NCBI GenBank assembly: GCA_963747405.1
Contig: CAVVFG010000005.1
Coordinates: 228,396-292,395 of the forward strand
DNA: 64,000 bases
Reading direction: 5' to 3'
Source: Fodinibacter sp963747405
GTDB taxonomy: Bacteria > Actinomycetota > Actinomycetes > Actinomycetales > Dermatophilaceae
Part shown: positions 1-9,033 of the stretch, piece by piece
Layout: the number at the start of each line of letters is the position of its first letter
How positions within the stretch are numbered: the first letter of the stretch is position 1
Translations under genes and position numbers: made by a program
Notes under the pieces: generated by a model
What the model saw: only the letters and a program-made list of their open reading frames with translations
Database searches by the model: none
What the model was told of the DNA's origin: nothing

Positions 1-1
1 T

Positions 2-736
2 CGTCGGCTGCTCACCGGCGACGTGAATGCCGCCGTCACCGGCTTCGTCGAGGCCGGCGCGGACGAGGTCGTCGTCAACGAGGCGCATGCCGACATGCGC
101 AACCTGCTGATCGACGAGCTCGACCCACGGGCCACCCTGCTGATCGGAACGCACAAGCCGCTGGGGATGATGGAGGGCATCGACCGCTCGCCCGACCTGG
201 TCGCCTTCGTCGGGTACCACACCGGGGCAGGCGAGCCGGGTGTGCTGGCACACACGTACCTTCCGAACTCGATCACCTCGGTTCGCGTCAACGGGGCAAC
301 GGCATCCGAGGGTCGGATGAACGCGCTGCTCGCCGCGGAGTACGGCGTGCCCATCGCGCTCGTGACCGGGGACGACCTGACCTGCGTTGACGCTGCCACC
401 TATGCTCCCAGCGCGGTGGGGGTGGCCGTGAAGACCTGCATCGACCGGTACTCCGCCATCTGCCTGCCCCCGACGGTGAGCGCCCAGCGGATCACCGTGG
501 GTGCCCGCAGCGCCGTCGGCCGGTCACACTCGCCGGCACGCACCGACGCCCCGTACACCTACGACATCACGTTCGACGCGACCCACCTCGCCGCGTTGGC
601 CACCTACGTCCCCGGCGTCGAACCCGTCGACCAGCGCACGGTCCGCTTCACCCTCCCCACGATGTACGACGCGATTCGCTGCTTCCGCGCGGTCACCCGG
701 GTCGTCGGTTCCGGCATCGAGCCCCTGTACGGGTGA
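2..736 (+). CDS. M55 D-aminopeptidase (DppA family), 5' end outside window
   Basis: The reading frame is open from base 2 with no stop, so the gene begins before the window; the first possible internal start (GTG at 23) is too late, because coding-like residues RRLLTGD precede it. The visible 244 residues cover most of an M55 zinc aminopeptidase of the DppA type, which releases N-terminal D-amino acids from short peptides in the cytoplasm. Family landmarks seen are NEAHADMRN, GTHKPLGMM, VGYHTGAG and LAHTYLP, which hold the metal and active-site histidines. The N-terminal Asp pair expected in the metal site is missing because of the window edge. Where DppA has a metal-binding Glu, this protein reads VTGDD. 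Confidence 0.9.
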   Translation, partial: RRLLTGDVNAAVTGFVEAGADEVVVNEAHADMRNLLIDELDPRATLLIGTHKPLGMMEGIDRSPDLVAFVGYHTGAGEPGVLAHTYLPNSITSVRVNGATASEGRMNALLAAEYGVPIALVTGDDLTCVDAATYAPSAVGVAVKTCIDRYSAICLPPTVSAQRITVGARSAVGRSHSPARTDAPYTYDITFDATHLAALATYVPGVEPVDQRTVRFTLPTMYDAIRCFRAVTRVVGSGIEPLYG

Positions 737-941
737 CAACGGTGCGTTCCCATGCCGCCAGTCGGCGTCCCGACGCTGATGTCCCTGGATTGTTCGACCG
801 TTCGGATCGCGACGCCCTCCGGACGATGACCGAGCTCCGACGGGCGCCGCCCACCGTGTTCCCGGATCGGCGCACGCCGACGGAAGGTCACACCTGCGTC
901 AAGTCGCTGATCCCTGGCCGGAGCCGGGCCGGGAGCCGAGG

Positions 942-2815
942 TCATCCTTCCGGTGCGTGCGCCTGCGCGTGTTGGGCTCGGCGCGCCAGGTCGACCCGGT
1001 TGGCGCTCCCCGTCTTGCGCAGGATGTTCGACACGTGCGAGCTGACCGTCTTCTCGCTGAGGTACAGGGTGCGGGCGATCTCGCCGTAGGTGCGGCCGGC
1101 GACGATGTGGCCGAGCACCTCCCGTTCCCGCTTCGTGAGGCCGGGCAGGAGCCCGGCGGCTGTATCGGGTGCCGCGTCCACCGTGTCGAGCGAGATACGG
1201 GCCGTGGCGGCGAGTGCGGTGACGTCGTGGAGAACCGGATCGGCCCCGAGCACCGTGGCCAAGGTGACCGCTCGGCGCAGCAGCGTGGTGGCCTCGTCGC
1301 GCGTACCGCCCCTGTGGATCAGGACCGCTTCACCGGCGCGGTACGCCGCATACGCCGCATCCCAAGGGTGCACGCCGTCGAGGGCCTCTGCTGCACGTCG
1401 CCAGCGGGCCACCTCTGACGGGTCGCCGCGGGCGCGGGCCACCTCCGCCGCGTACAGCGAATCCAGCGCGTCGACCTGGCACCGGTACACGGGGTCACTC
1501 ATCGGGCCATCCGGCACCACGTGCGGAAAGCGCCCGACGAGGTCGTCGAGCAGCTGCAGGTGTTCCCCGGGGTCGGCATCGAGCTCCTTCGCGTCGGCAA
1601 CGAGGTCGGCGAGCGCCCGGGCGGCCAATGGACACAGCCACTCGCACAGTGTCGGCGGCACCCCGGCCGAGAGCAGCCCCGTCATGGCGGCCTCGTAGGC
1701 CCCCCGTGCATCGCCGGCACCGGTCCGCACCAGGACCCTGGTCGCGTCGAACTGCCAGGCCAGGAAGGCGGTCGTGTCGGCCGACAGCTCCTCTGCCCGG
1801 GCGAGGTGGTCCTCGGCCTCGTGCTGCCGCCCCTGGGCGGCGGCCAGCCCGGCAGCCACGAGCCGGGCCTGCACATCGCCCGACGTACCCGGGTCGGAGC
1901 CGAGCGCCACCCGGAGCAGCTCCGTCGCCTCCTTCCAGTCTCCGCACCTGGCGAGGGCGAAGGCCTCGTTGACGGACAGCCACGCCACGTAGGGGTGTGG
2001 CCCTCCCAGCACGGCCAGCTGCTCCCGGCGCGCCCGGATGAGGCGGGCCCAGCCTCGTCCCACGCTGTTCGCCGTGGTGTTGGCCTCCCACAGTGCGGCG
2101 TGGACGAAGCCCCACCAGTCGCGCGCCTCCACGGCAGCTTCCACCCCACAGGCTGCCAGCGCCGGGCCGCCCGGCCGGGCGGTGTACACCGAGGCCATCG
2201 CGGCGGCTGCGAAGGCGTAGGCCGTCACGCGCGGGTGGTCGATGACCCGGGCCGCCGCGACGGCCGCCGCGACCGCGTCCTGGGCGTCGGGGGTGTCTGC
2301 CCAGAGGGAGGCGTGGGCGATCTCGGCACGTGCGAAGCCGTGCTGCCACGAGCCCGGCCACCGCCTCGACAGCATGGCGGCGCGTCGCAGTGGGTCGACC
2401 CGCAGGAAGCCACGAGCGGTCGAGAAACGCAGGTGCTCGCGGCGCACCAGCAGCTCACAGACCAGCAAGGGCTGATCCGTCTCGTCGGTGGTCGTGAGCA
2501 GCGCCTCCACCGCAGTGTGCTCCACCTCGAACTCGCCGAGCCGCGCTGCAGCGCCCTTGAGGCGCATCAGGAGGTCGCCGAGAGACTCCGTGGCGTCGTG
2601 GACGCGCGGATGCAGGCCGACCGCCTGCTGGAGGAGTGTCAGCGAGGCCTGCTGGTCAGCCAGCCGCTCGGCGACCCCCAGTGCCCGCATGGTCCAGGCG
2701 TAGGCATCGTCGAGATCGCCTGCCAGGGAATGGTGCGCTGCCACCGCGGCGAGCTGCGCCACCTCTCCGGTGCTGACATCACCGGCATCCTGCGCCAAGC
2801 CGGCCCCGCACGCTC
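942..2815 (-). pseudogene. LuxR-family (LAL-type) regulator, 5'-truncated
   Basis: About 620 residues remain of a large ATP-binding LuxR regulator: a long alanine-rich helical middle section and a C-terminal LuxR helix-turn-helix with the signature LTKREREVLGHIVAGRTYGE followed by LYLSEKTVSSHVSNILRKTG. Members normally have about 900 residues and begin with an AAA-type ATPase domain; no Walker A or B motif is present here. The frame runs on into the antisense of the neighbouring gene's signal peptide, where the only start (GTG at 2867) is clearly not native. Both head-to-head genes therefore seem to have lost their 5' ends at one junction near 2800-2825. A short product with the DNA-binding domain could still be made from an internal start, but I see no good one. 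Confidence 0.75.
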
Positions 2816-2827
2816 GCGCCAAGCCGG
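2792..2827. repeat. 12-bp direct repeat at a probable deletion junction
   Basis: The sequence GCGCCAAGCCGG occurs at 2792-2803 and again at 2816-2827, exactly where homology to the LuxR gene stops and that to the ScyD-like gene begins. Short direct repeats are typical partners in slippage or illegitimate recombination; the link to the deletion is inferred. Confidence 0.5.
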
Positions 2828-3799
2828 ACCACCTTCGGGGCGCTGGCCCTCGGCAACATCGCGGCACTGCTCGCGGCCGTCGCGGTACCGGCGTCGGCCG
2901 CGGGCGCCGCGGCCCGGGTCGAGGTCGTCACGACGCTACCCGGGGGCGCCACCGGGACCGCCCTCGGGCCCGGCGGGGATCTCTACGTCGCCCCTCCCAG
3001 GCACGGCACGATCTACCGCATCGATCGCCACACCCACGAGGCGACGACCTTCCACGAGGGCTTGCCCGCTCAGGTGCCCCCGCTGGGTGGCGTCATGGAC
3101 GTCGCCTTCCAGGGCCGCACGGCCTACGCCCTGGTGACCCTCGTCGGACCCGACGTCGGCGGCGACGCCGTCGTGGGGCTCTACCGGCTGGACGGGCCGA
3201 CGTCCACCACGCTCGTGGCCGCCCTGGGGCGGTGGTCGACCGAGCACCCACCGTCGACCGACTACTTCGTACCCAGCGGCGTGCAGTACGCGCTGCAGCC
3301 TTTCCGAGGTGGCTTCCTGGTCACCGACGGGCACCACAACCGGGTGCTGCGGGTCGGGACCGACGGGTCGATCGAGGAGTTCTTGACCCTGGGCAACGTC
3401 GTCCCGACGGGCCTGGATCGGCGCGGCAACACGATCCTGCTGGCCGAGGCCGGACCGGTACCCCATGTCCCCGCGACCGGTCGTGTCGTCGCGGTCGACG
3501 CCTCATCTGCCACCGTGACCGGCGTCGTCGCGTCCGGTGGTCGCCTTCTGGTCGACGTCGAACGGGGTAGGGGGACGTCTCTCTACGCCCTGGCCCAGGG
3601 CATCTTCCCCCTTGGAGGGGAACCCGGCGCTCCGGCCCTGCCCGACACCGGCTCACTGCTTCGAGCCGACTGCGACGGTTCGTTCACGACCATCGCCACC
3701 GGACTTGACCGGCCCACGTCCATGGAGATCTCCGGGCTGACGGCGTGGGTCGTCGGACTCGATGGCGAGGTCGTCACGGTCTCCTTGCCCCGGTCCTGA
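2822..3799 (+). pseudogene. ScyD/ScyE-like secreted beta-propeller protein without a start codon
   Basis: This frame encodes a signal-peptide-like stretch (FGALALGNIAALLAAVAVPA, ending ASAAGA) followed by about 290 residues resembling the ScyD/ScyE family of secreted propeller-fold proteins; YRIDRHT, VLRVGTDGSIEE and ATGLDRPTSMEIS are the blade-like repeats. No ATG, GTG or TTG lies between the upstream in-frame stop (2774) and the signal peptide, so the native start is gone. The first internal TTG (3062) would drop the signal peptide. The gene sits divergently against the truncated LuxR gene, and both breaks coincide. A hairpin terminator follows the stop. The role of ScyD/ScyE proteins outside cyanobacterial scytonemin clusters is not known. 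Confidence 0.65.
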
Positions 3800-3808
3800 T
3801 CGTGCCGA

Positions 3809-3838
3809 GGTCCGCGCCCGGACCGCAGGGCGCGGACC
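3809..3838 (+). terminator. Hairpin terminator after the ScyD-like gene
   Basis: A perfect 11-bp stem (GGTCCGCGCCC and its complement) with an 8-nt loop lies 10 nt past the stop. There is no T tract, as is usual in GC-rich actinobacteria, so it may act as an intrinsic or Rho-assisted terminator. It also lies 3' of the convergent cyclase gene and could serve both. Confidence 0.65.
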
Positions 3839-3916
3839 CGCCGTCCCCGGAATCCAGCTCGACGGGCGAGGGCGTGTCAGTGAACACCCGCTCCGGGGCG
3901 TGAGGGCCTCTGCCTG

Positions 3917-4846
3917 CTAATGCCGGGCCGCCGCCTTCCTGCAGTACATGTCGGCATCGGCGCCAGAGGCGAGGTCTTCCAGGCGCGTGACCTCACCGGC
4001 TGGGGCGAACGCGCTGCCGACGGTCATCCGCACCACGCGCCCGCCGATGTGGGCGACGGCGCGTTCGCGGACCCGGCACACGATCTCCTCCAGGGCTGCC
4101 GGGTCGGCGACGCCCTCACAGAGCACGACGAACTCGTCGCCGCCCCATCGGATGGCCAGGTCATTCGGGCGCACCGCCTGTCGAAGCGCCTCCGCGAGGT
4201 CGACCAGCACCCGGTCGCCGACATCGTGACTGTTGCCGTCGTTGATGTCCTTGAACTCGTTGACGTCGGCGAACAGCAGCCCGACCCCGCCGTGGTCACC
4301 GATCGCCGCGCGATCGAGCAGCGCCTGGCCGTGCTCGACCAGCAGGGCGCGGTTGCCCAGGCCGGTCAGCAGATCGCGCATCGCCGCACGAGTCAGCGCC
4401 TCCTTGGCGTGCGCGAGCTCCTCCTCGCGGCGGCGGTGCTCGGTGACGTCGACACAGCTGCCGATGTAGCCGGCGAACTGCCCGTCGACGGACTCCCGAG
4501 GTGCGCCCCGGTCCAAGATCCAGCGATAGGCCCGGTCCGCGCGTTGGAGTCGGTACTCCATCTCGAAGGGCTCACGGCGGGCGAACGCCTCCAGGTAGGT
4601 CGACATGCAACGTTCACTGTCGTCCGGGTGCACCCCCGTGAGCCATCCCAGCCCGAGCTCCTCCTCCAACGACCGACCCCGGAACAGCAGCCACGACCGG
4701 TTGAACTCGGTGCACGTGCCCGTGGTGTCGGAGGACCACAGCAGCGCTGGGTGAGAGTCCGCCATGGCCCGAAAAGCATCGACCTGCGCCTGCAGGCGAG
4801 AGACCTCGTCCACCATGGAGCCGTCCTGAGCGAGATCTGTCGTCAT
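3917..4846 (-). CDS. PAS-GGDEF diguanylate cyclase
   Basis: The protein (309 aa) should make cyclic di-GMP from two GTP. A PAS domain with PAC tail spans about residues 20-135 (WSSDTTGTCTEFNRSW, YRLQRADRAYRWILDR) and is followed by a GGDEF domain of about 160 residues with an intact active-site motif RWGGDEFVV near residue 233 and DLLTGLGNR at its start. There is no transmembrane segment, so it is a cytoplasmic sensor of an unknown ligand. I chose ATG 4846 because GAGAGGA sits about 8 nt upstream; the frame is open further upstream but that stretch looks non-coding. No I-site RxxD is evident before the GGDEF motif. Confidence 0.9.
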   Translation of the reverse strand: MTTDLAQDGSMVDEVSRLQAQVDAFRAMADSHPALLWSSDTTGTCTEFNRSWLLFRGRSLEEELGLGWLTGVHPDDSERCMSTYLEAFARREPFEMEYRLQRADRAYRWILDRGAPRESVDGQFAGYIGSCVDVTEHRRREEELAHAKEALTRAAMRDLLTGLGNRALLVEHGQALLDRAAIGDHGGVGLLFADVNEFKDINDGNSHDVGDRVLVDLAEALRQAVRPNDLAIRWGGDEFVVLCEGVADPAALEEIVCRVRERAVAHIGGRVVRMTVGSAFAPAGEVTRLEDLASGADADMYCRKAAARH

Positions 4847-5159
4847 TCTCGTCGTCCTCTCACGGGGCGGGCCCCCCATGGATGTGGCCGAATTCTCGCA
4901 CTCGGCTCGCACGGGCGCGTGACCCTTCGAGGACGTGTGTTCCTTCCCACCTCTCAACGCCACGAACCCGGAGGTCGGGAATGCGGTTCCCTACCGCGCT
5001 GCACGTGCCCGAAGAGACGAACCGACGCAGTGGCAACTGCGCGCACTCGCCAGAAGGCCCCGGAACGTGTGGTCAATACGGGCCGGCCCTAGAGGTCCGA
5101 GGTCGCCGCGTAGGCGCCACCACCACCAATCACCGAAGGACTCTTGCAAGGAGACAACG

Positions 5160-5564
5160 ATGTACAGGAAGCGGAGGCACGAGATCCGCCGCACGCTGCA
5201 CCAGCGACGCGGCCACGAGGCGCAGCGCAAGGTGCTGGCCGCCGAGCAGCGCGAGCAGATCCGGGCGAAGTCCACGCCATCGTCCCATGAGTCCCGCTCT
5301 CGACGGCCGCACCGCCGCCGACCCCGCGCCGGCGGCGGCGTCGTTCCACAGCAACCCCACGGCGATGCCGGCCCTGTCTCCGTTGAGCCGCCTGCCAGGG
5401 CCCGCAGACCCAACCCTGCGATGACCCCCACGAGCGCGCCTTCTTCGGCCGCCGGGGGAATTGCCAATGGCGAAGTGGGGCGCAAACGTGGAGCCATCAG
5501 CGCAGCTTCGCCCTGCGTCTCTGCGGCGCGAGTCAGCGTGGTGCTTCTGTGTCGCGCTCAATGA
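5160..5564 (+). CDS. Small basic protein of unknown function
   Basis: The ATG is preceded by a good AAGGAG ribosome site 6 nt away. The first 40 or so residues (MYRKRRHEIRRTLHQRRGHE, then AQRKVLAAEQREQIRAK) are highly charged and look like a real helical protein; the rest is Arg/Pro/Ala-rich and looks like a frame running through non-coding DNA. The true product may be short, with a frameshift soon after residue 40. I recognise no family. It lies alone between the divergent cyclase gene and the convergent VOC gene. Confidence 0.35.
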   Translation: MYRKRRHEIRRTLHQRRGHEAQRKVLAAEQREQIRAKSTPSSHESRSRRPHRRRPRAGGGVVPQQPHGDAGPVSVEPPARARRPNPAMTPTSAPSSAAGGIANGEVGRKRGAISAASPCVSAARVSVVLLCRAQ

Positions 5565-5613
5565 AGTGGCCAGCCTGACGATCGACGCGCCGCCTCCGCC
5601 GGGTGCTCGGCCT

Positions 5614-6009
5614 TCAGGTCAGTTGTGAGATCTCGAAGAGGTGACCGTCCGGGTCACGGAAGAACGCCCGGATCTCACCACCACGATCGACAGGTGCGGT
5701 CAGGAACTGGGGGCCCCGTTCGCTGAGCAGCTCGTGGGTCCGTCGACAGTCATCGACCCGGAAGATGACCTGACCGCTGACCCGATCGGGATCATCGGGC
5801 ACGGCTAACGTGACGCTCGGCTTGTCCTGGCTCGGTCCGCCCCCGGTCACCAGCAGCAGCCAGTTCCCCAGCAGATCCAGCACCACCGATGTCCCCCCGT
5901 ACTCGCCATCGACCGAGGCATCCAGCACATCGACGTACCAGTCACGGCTGACTGCCGCATCGGCCACGACCAGCATGTGGGTCATCGCCCGCGCTTCGAA
6001 GCGGTCCAT
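5614..6009 (-). CDS. VOC-superfamily (glyoxalase/bleomycin-resistance fold) protein
   Basis: A 131-residue single VOC unit pair: MTHMLVVADAAVSRDWYVDV at the start, the typical central ELL segment, and the C-terminal FRDPDGHLFEISQ, which carries the usual metal-binding Glu. Such proteins bind a divalent metal and act on small molecules or sequester drugs; the substrate cannot be predicted. I prefer ATG 6009, directly before the domain. A GTG at 6081 would add 24 poorly conserved residues; neither has a strong ribosome site. It is divergently placed from the methyltransferase-like gene at 6203. Confidence 0.8.
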   Translation of the reverse strand: MDRFEARAMTHMLVVADAAVSRDWYVDVLDASVDGEYGGTSVVLDLLGNWLLLVTGGGPSQDKPSVTLAVPDDPDRVSGQVIFRVDDCRRTHELLSERGPQFLTAPVDRGGEIRAFFRDPDGHLFEISQLT

Positions 6010-6202
6010 GCCTGGCAGAGTATCCGCGCCCAGCTCCCAGTGATCGCGACTCCGTCCTGGGAGATCTTCCTGATCTGTCACCTGTGGTCCGAGTCTCGAT
6101 CGGTTCGCTGGCCGGCTGAGCCTGCCGACGTGCGTCCCTTTCGCAGCGTGCAGGTGCCTCGAAGCGCGTGGGACGTGCTGGGATGGGACGGTGGGGAGTT
6201 TG

Positions 6203-6838
6203 GTGACGTGGTCGCGGTACCGGGAGTCGATCGGGGACCGCTCCGGCCTGTTCTGCGCGATCGCCGACGCATGGCCGGTCGAGCGGGCGTTGTACCCCGG
6301 CAGCTACGTCGACCTGTCGCCCTCGACCGCCTTCCCGTCGGTGGTGTACGTCGACTCCGACGCTCGCGCCGCGCGGTACTTCGCCGACCGAGAGGCGGTA
6401 GGTTCCGAGCTGGCCGGCCGCACTCGCTCCGGCGCGGGCAATGAGGTGCGGTTCCTCGGCACGGACTACACCCACCGGCTCAATCTGCCGGACGCCAGTG
6501 CGGACCTGCTGATCTCCCTGTACGCCGGGCCGGTGTGGGAGCACTGCCGCCGGTACCTGCGGCCGAGGGGATGGCTGCTGGCCAACGCCAGTCACGGCGA
6601 CGCCAGCCTGGCCGCCCTCGACCCGAGCCTGCGGCTCGTCGCGGCCGCGCACCACCGAGCCGGACGCTATCGACTGGCTACCGACCGGCTCGACCGGTAC
6701 CTGGTGCCGAAGCACCCCGAGGCCGCGCACGCCGACCAGATCCGCGCAAGCGGCCGCGGCCTCGCTTACACGAACACCGCGTTCGCCTACCTGTTCCAGG
6801 GCCTCAGCCCGGCCACCGAACTCTCCGGTGAGTCATAG
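6203..6838 (+). CDS. Methyltransferase-like protein (class I SAM fold suspected)
   Basis: About 211 residues. YVDSDARAARYFADRE resembles the SAM-binding acidic loop region, NLPDASADLLISLYAGPVWE resembles motif IV, and YLRPRGWLLANASHGD resembles the strand and turn of post-motif II in Rossmann methyltransferases. A clear glycine-rich motif I is lacking, so catalysis is uncertain. GTG 6203 is favoured because GGGGAG lies 6 nt upstream; GTG 6191 and TTG 6200 are in frame. The gene is followed by a convergent methyltransferase pseudogene. Confidence 0.6.
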   Translation: MTWSRYRESIGDRSGLFCAIADAWPVERALYPGSYVDLSPSTAFPSVVYVDSDARAARYFADREAVGSELAGRTRSGAGNEVRFLGTDYTHRLNLPDASADLLISLYAGPVWEHCRRYLRPRGWLLANASHGDASLAALDPSLRLVAAAHHRAGRYRLATDRLDRYLVPKHPEAAHADQIRASGRGLAYTNTAFAYLFQGLSPATELSGES

Positions 6839-7149
6839 CCGCGTCTGCCCGAGGGACGTCCGCTGCACATCGATGCAGGGGAGCTCGACGTTGAGCACTC
6901 GCCATTCCGGGGCCGCCTCCACCTCCTCGGGAGCTATCCCGCCGGCGAGCGGCCGGATCGGCGTGGGCCGCGAGAACTGCACCATCAAGAGCGTGGCGGC
7001 CGGATTGGCCAGCGCGGTGATGCCACGACCGGCGGCAGCCCAGGTCGAGGGCACGCCCGTCGGGTGTCGCCCGTTCCGCGCCCTCGCGGTCCAACCGTTG
7101 CGCGATGCTCGACGTAGCGCTCCCACGGTGTGTAGCCAAGGCGGCACAT
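6833..7149 (-). pseudogene. Class I SAM-dependent methyltransferase, decayed
   Basis: Pieces of one methyltransferase appear in three reading frames in correct order: the N-terminal GYTPWERYVEHRATV, then ATPDGRALDLGC (motif I, cut just after it), then the C-terminal ALANPAATLLMVQFSRP and VEAAPEWRVLNVE up to the stop at 6833. About 100 residues that normally lie between motif I and the C-terminal part are missing, so an internal deletion accompanies the frameshifts. This cannot be a simple sequencing error. Confidence 0.65.
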
Positions 7150-7499
7150 CGAGGAGTAGATCCCCACCACGCCAGGAAAGCACCCCTCTCGCGCGGGGCG
7201 CCAGACCAGAGAAACCGGAGGCACCTCGTCGGGGTTGTCGTACTGGTCGCCGTGGGGTGCGTCGGCGCAGACCGGAAGGAGATGCGCTGCTCTGCGAAGC
7301 GGGTGACTGGCAGCAATGCACCTGCCGGAGCGAACTCCCAGGTCTCGGGTTTGGGCCGCCTGAAGAAGGTGCGGCTCCGCGCCGGGATACGGGCTGACCC
7401 CCGCGCGTCGGGGATGCCGGGCGAGCGGGATGGGTCGAACCGAAGTCGAATGGGGGCGCTCGCAGTCGCCTTCGAACCCCTGCGTGAGCAGTCAGGGCC
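7150..7499. other. Gene-poor stretch, possible remnant
   Basis: No intact gene is supported. On the minus strand, fragments such as KPETWEFAPAGALLPVTRF and NPDEVPPVSLVWRPAREG appear in two frames and look protein-like, suggesting an upstream neighbour of the decayed methyltransferase that has also been lost. I do not recognise the family. Confidence 0.3.
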
Positions 7500-7505
7500 T
7501 AGGGT
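7500..7505 (+). promoter_or_regulatory. -10 box (TAGGGT) for leaderless transcript
   Basis: TAGGGT lies exactly 7 nt upstream of the GTG at 7513, the spacing expected when the transcript starts at the start codon. No ribosome site is present. It decides the start of the SCP2 gene. Confidence 0.6.
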
Positions 7506-7512
7506 TTCGGGT

Positions 7513-7905
7513 GTGGGACGCACCTACGCCGACGCAGAGCAGCTCCGAGCGGTCTTCTCGGAGATGTTCGCCGACGTCGCCGACGACGATGGGATGGACG
7601 GGCTCGTCGCGCAGCAGATGGTGATCAACTTCCGCCTGCACGACCCCTTGGTCGACATCTGGGTGGACGGCAGGACACGGCCTGTCGCCACGACCTTTGA
7701 GCCCATCGGGGTCGATGCGACGCTCACCGCCGATCTGAGCGCCGACTCGATGCACGACCTGCTGCTGGGCACGCTGCCGCTCGGCAAGGCGCTGCTCTTC
7801 CGAAAGCTGAAGGTGTCGGGCTCGAGGTCAGGAGCACTTCGGCTCGAGCCACTCCTGCACGCTTGCCAAGCCGTCTACCCCCGGATCGTCGACAGACGCC
7901 TGTGA
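7513..7905 (+). CDS. SCP2 sterol-binding domain protein
   Basis: A stand-alone SCP2-type lipid-binding domain of 130 residues: VINFRLHDPLVDIWVDGRT gives the first strands of the sheet, TLTADLSADSMHDLLLGTLP the conserved helix entry, and ALLFRKLKVSGSRSGALRLE the final strands. Such domains bind hydrophobic ligands in the cytoplasm; the ligand is unknown. The GTG start is chosen from the TAGGGT box 7 nt upstream; an ATG at 7450 would add 21 residues that do not look conserved. No operon partner is evident. Confidence 0.75.
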   Translation: MGRTYADAEQLRAVFSEMFADVADDDGMDGLVAQQMVINFRLHDPLVDIWVDGRTRPVATTFEPIGVDATLTADLSADSMHDLLLGTLPLGKALLFRKLKVSGSRSGALRLEPLLHACQAVYPRIVDRRL

Positions 7906-8124
7906 GGAGCGGCCTTTGGGCCGGTGAGAGCGACCGCACCGGTTGTGCTCCCAGGCCGGCCCGTGAGCCCTTCTGCCGCCGGTTGAGTTCGCTGGATCGC
8001 CTTTGCCGGGGCGCCGCGGTCGCCGTTCCCTCTCGCCAACGCGACGACTCCACTTCGCTGGCGGGCGGAAGGGACGGCACCCGACGCCTGCATCGAGGGT
8101 GCGCTCGAGCCGGAATCTCGGCGG

Positions 8125-8130
8125 TAGCCT
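8125..8130 (+). promoter_or_regulatory. -10 box (TAGCCT) for leaderless transcript
   Basis: TAGCCT ends 7 nt before the GTG at 8138, with no ribosome site between; same architecture as the box at 7500. Confidence 0.6.
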
Positions 8131-8137
8131 TCGGCGG

Positions 8138-8680
8138 GTGCTGATCGTAGTTTCGGGGACCCACGCGAGCGGCAAGAGCACTGTCGTGTCCGACTTCGCG
8201 CTGGCGCACCGGCGCTTTCAGGTCCTGACCGACCCATTCGACCTCGTTGACGCGTTTGACCCCAGGTCTGCGGCCTCGTTCCACGAGCAGCTCATCGTGT
8301 CCGCGGAACGGCTCACGGTCCTGCCACGGGGTGCGGCCGTGATCGCCGAACGCGGCCCGCTGGACTTCCTTGCCTATCTTGAAGCACTCGAGGCGCTGGG
8401 ACGGGCGACCGTCTCCGGGCCGGCCCTCCAGGAGCTGCGAGTGATCACCGCCGAAGCGTTGGGGAATGTGGACGTCTTGGCGGTTCTGCCGCTCTCCGGC
8501 CTGGAGGGGGTGTGGGTCCCCGACGACGAGGATCTGCAGCTTCGCAGCACGATGGATGAACGCCTGCTCGACCTGTGCGACGACGACGAGCTGGTAGGGC
8601 AGATCGGCCGCATCGTGGAGCTCACGGGGACGCCCGAGGAGCGGCTCACCTGCCTGACCACGCACCTCGGTAGGAACTGA
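8138..8680 (+). CDS. P-loop NTPase / putative nucleotide or small-molecule kinase
   Basis: A 180-residue AAA_28-like protein. The Walker A motif GTHASGKST is at residues 7-15, immediately after the first strand, and AAVIAERGPLDFLAYLEALE resembles the DR-type substrate region of thymidylate-kinase-like enzymes. The substrate is unknown. The GTG start is fixed by the TAGCCT box and by the Walker A position, which fits a start only a few residues upstream. It stands alone downstream of the SCP2 gene with a 230-nt gap. Confidence 0.75.
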   Translation: MLIVVSGTHASGKSTVVSDFALAHRRFQVLTDPFDLVDAFDPRSAASFHEQLIVSAERLTVLPRGAAVIAERGPLDFLAYLEALEALGRATVSGPALQELRVITAEALGNVDVLAVLPLSGLEGVWVPDDEDLQLRSTMDERLLDLCDDDELVGQIGRIVELTGTPEERLTCLTTHLGRN

Positions 8681-8889
8681 CCACTGGGCAGACCAGGGGC
8701 CTACCTGCAGTCAGGCCTTCCGCTGCCAGCGGGCCGGCCGGGGCTTGGCACAGCTGCCCGCCGAGGCAGTCGCCGAGATCGGCAAGTACGGGGGGTATCA
8801 GAAATGCGCTGGCGCACAAGGCTCCACGACCACCCAGCCCGTCCTATCGTCGTAATGACGGGGAGGCTCCCCGGGAAGGAGGACAAGGC

Positions 8890-9033
8890 ATGATCATCCT
8901 TGGCGTCATTCTCGCGCTGATCGGCTGGATCGCCAGCATCTCGATCCTGCTGTGGATCGGCGTGATCCTCGTCATCGTCGGGCTCGTACTCAACTTCGTT
9001 CCCATCGGCGGTTCCACCCGCCGCTGGTACTAG
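8890..9033 (+). CDS. DUF6131-like small membrane protein
   Basis: A 47-residue protein made of two hydrophobic helices (IILGVILALIGWIASISILL and WIGVILVIVGLVLNFVPIGG) and a short basic tail ending RRWY, the signature of the actinobacterial DUF6131 family. The ATG follows a strong GGGAAGGAGG ribosome site 7 nt upstream. Function of the family is unknown; it sits in the membrane. Confidence 0.85.
   Translation: MIILGVILALIGWIASISILLWIGVILVIVGLVLNFVPIGGSTRRWY

Noticed and set aside
4991..5497. Minus-strand ORF of 168 codons opposite the small basic protein
   Set aside because: Amino-acid composition is biased (Cys, Trp, Arg runs) and there is no start signal.
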